64,000 nt of DNA from assembly GCA_008508345.1 (NCBI GenBank), contig QNGE01002703.1, positions 36,322-100,321 on the forward strand. Direction: 5' to 3'. A program made the translations under genes and the position numbers. Position 1 is the first letter of the stretch, and every line of letters starts with the position of its first letter. Below the pieces are notes generated by a model. The model was not told the DNA's origin. It made no database searches and was given only the letters and a program-made list of their open reading frames with translations. The DNA comes from Paragonimus westermani. Lineage: Eukaryota; Platyhelminthes; Trematoda; Plagiorchiida; Troglotrematidae. Shown here piece by piece: positions 61,900 to 64,000 of this stretch.

Positions 61900-62115
61900 C
61901 ATAAGATCGCTGGCCGAGCGGAGAAAAAGTCGACCCGTAACGTGGGAGGTAACCGGTTCAACCCCCACTCAGATTGTCTCTATCCGGTGAGTTCAAGCAA
62001 GGACAAAACCGGTCGTGCAGTGTCGGCTTGAGGGTGGGCAAATTATACGCCAAAACACTCACGCACTGATGATGTCACCTCGCTTGGTGATGAAACGTTT
62101 GCAACCTAAATACCA
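61900..62115 (+). repeat. tRNA-derived SINE with Leu/Ser-type tRNA head
   Basis: A perfect-looking A box tggccgagcgg (61911-61921) and B box ggttcaacccc (61955-61965) sit 33 bp apart, as in type II (Leu/Ser) tRNAs. The acceptor stem is not formed, so this is a SINE head, not a tRNA gene. The tail contains ctgatgatgtcacctcg and ttggtgatgaaacgt, motifs also seen at retroelement ends in this window. Confidence 0.65.
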
Positions 62116-64000
62116 AGCTCGGCGAACATATCAATACCGAAATATGAACGGTTTCTGTACGCACTTGCACTGAAAAATCAGTGGTTCTCATATAATTTCC
62201 TTAGGTTAATCATAGCTCTCTTTCGCAAGCCAATCAGCTCCCATCGGACAAAGAAGATGTCTTGTATACTTAGAGACATTCTGATGCGTAAAAAGGTAAA
62301 CAACTGACGACGAAAATACGACAAAATTCCTACCTCACGATTAACGAAACACCCCCAGCTGACTCCGCAAAAGCATGGCACTAGAAATCGAACCGTGCTC
62401 AGTGTGCAAGAGTTTTTTCGAGTGTCCACACCGAAGAAAAAACATTTGAGGAAGGGCAAGACTTTTAAAACTTGGTCTGATACGCAAGGCAACAGAGTGA
62501 CGTGAAGATACATGATCTCCTGACCAACGGTGAATATTCGACTGGTCCATGAAACACTAGAATCACGAATAGCCTACTGGTTCACAGGCTCTTCGCTGGT
62601 CGCATTGTTCTATTCAGATAAAAACTCCCTAGCCCACCCAGCCTTTGGTTAGAGAGGTCACAAAAAATAACACCATCAATGTTAGATGAGAAGTATGTAA
62701 TGGTGATTAGTGAAAAGAAACATGGAAAGACGTGGATGTCGCCTATTCCCCAAAAAGTATTCATCCGTTTGTTCGTCAGCATAATCTGTCAGTACACCGG
62801 CTTTCGACGTTTGAATGCACTCTTAATTTCGAATAATATATGGCGTCACCAGCGAGTAGTATAACACGTGTTAAGTGTGCGGAAATTAAATAGCATTTCG
62901 GAACGCCAGGATGACCAGGAGCTGAGAGCGACGACTGAAAACGTGTATATGTACGGTGCGGGAGGTGTCAACAATGAGAATGGCGATGCACTAATGCTAC
63001 CAACCAGGCACAATAGTATTTGCGTTCGTGGTTATGTGCTCGTACATTGTTTGTAATGAACGTTCAGAAATGGGCGACTTCCCAAGCTAAGCGTCTTTTG
63101 CGACCATGACATTAGGAGTCTTGTTTGTATACCCAAATTTTGTTAAACGACTGTATAAACAATAAATAATCAGTATCTGCTGTTGATGGATTGTTGTCGA
63201 GACTGGTGGGTGTAACCAGGGGAATCTTTTGTTTGCCACAGAAACAATCGACTTGGATGTGACAACAGCTAGAGCTATGAGAAATGGTTGTTGAAGAGTG
63301 AGAATATGAAGTCTATTGAAGTCGACGATCGCCGATACACGTGTTTAATCACATGCATTGGGTGAACAAAAAGGTTACAAAACGAGGTTTTAGTCATGAG
63401 GATCAACTAAACTCATTTAACTAAACCCCAATATTGTACAGTTTGGTGGCCAAAATATGTACCAAGAATGCGAGCCCATCATTTACCACGTCATGCACAC
63501 TTTGTCGAGCCCCCAACGCATTGATGTAAGTTATAAGGTGGCCAATGGAACACTTGGTACAGGGACATTAAAGCACCCACAACGTCGTATATTCGTCACC
63601 CGGAATAGGATCTTCGTAACCCAATAACCTTGGCAACGTTGAAAGATGTGGCTGACAGTCCGATGTAAAAGCATAAATGATGTATTTTGATCTAATAGCC
63701 TATGAATTAACAACAACTAACGAGGAAAAGCAGTAAAGGTTGAGATTTGGTAGATGCTGCTTTACATTTACTTGCAACTTGGCCGAGTGCTTACAGGATG
63801 CAGGCATGCCGATTTTGACTGAGTTTCGACAAAGATCTTCAAGATGTCACATCTTTTCCTCTTGTTTTATCTTTGAATTAGTAGAGTTCGTTCATCTTAT
63901 CATTATGATGACAGCGACTTCACACACAACGGCACATATATGTAGTCTGAACAAAGGGAGCGTAAGCATGCGAACGCAGGATCGATAAACAGGCATTGAA
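62116..64000. other. Unassigned DNA at the window end
   Basis: Only open frames of at most about 110 codons, none recognised. Confidence 0.4.

Noticed and set aside
1..64000. CRISPR arrays, bacterial operons, phage or defence systems, rRNA genes and intact tRNA genes
   Set aside because: No regularly spaced repeats, no clustered prokaryotic reading frames and no rRNA-like sequence were seen. tRNA-like stretches lack acceptor stems and fit SINE heads better.

Overview
The window looks like flatworm nuclear DNA, most likely from a digenean trematode. This is inferred from two intron-split animal genes with short coding exons and introns up to about 4.9 kb, embedded in decayed retroelements of the kinds abundant in flukes: Penelope-like elements with GIY-YIG endonucleases, Ty3/gypsy elements and a LINE. 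There are no operons, ribosome binding sites or bacterial genes. The sequence is a draft assembly, with lone N bases at 1862 and 37782 and a 634-base N gap at 45366-45999.

Two host genes can be read, and they converge tail to tail. On the plus strand (4525-15559) is a fragile X-related (FMR1/FXR) RNA-binding protein gene. Eight exons join in consistent phase and encode the second Tudor repeat, two KH domains, a helical tail and an RG-rich C-terminus; the 5' exons are missing. On the minus strand (33313 down to about 18.1 kb) is the C-terminal half of COQ6, the FAD monooxygenase of ubiquinone synthesis. Its five supported exons are spread over 14.6 kb because its introns have collected Penelope-like fragments.

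The rest is mostly mobile DNA and unassigned intron or intergenic sequence. Positions 1-2530 hold a minus-strand gypsy gag-protease-RT remnant whose gag part is tandemly duplicated. Positions 23-26 kb and 31.6 kb hold Penelope-like remnants. A large near-perfect inverted repeat occupies 32512-37781 (two 2114-bp arms around a 1042-bp spacer of Penelope-like sequence); it carries a COQ6 exon in each arm and ends at a lone N. LINE fragments lie at 44.9-46.5 kb and 48.8-49.7 kb, gypsy remnants at 50.7-52.8 kb and 57.7-58.9 kb, and a nearly intact Penelope-like element (RT plus GIY-YIG, one internal stop) at 55.1-57.0 kb. tRNA-derived SINE-like units and several perfect or near-perfect hairpins are scattered through the window.

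I did not find a convincing new multi-gene system. The signals most worth checking are the giant palindrome that duplicates a COQ6 exon, the 628-bp tandem copy that also meets a lone N (both probably assembly artefacts, but testable), the one-stop Penelope-like element, and an 88-bp-arm foldback at 19849-20030.
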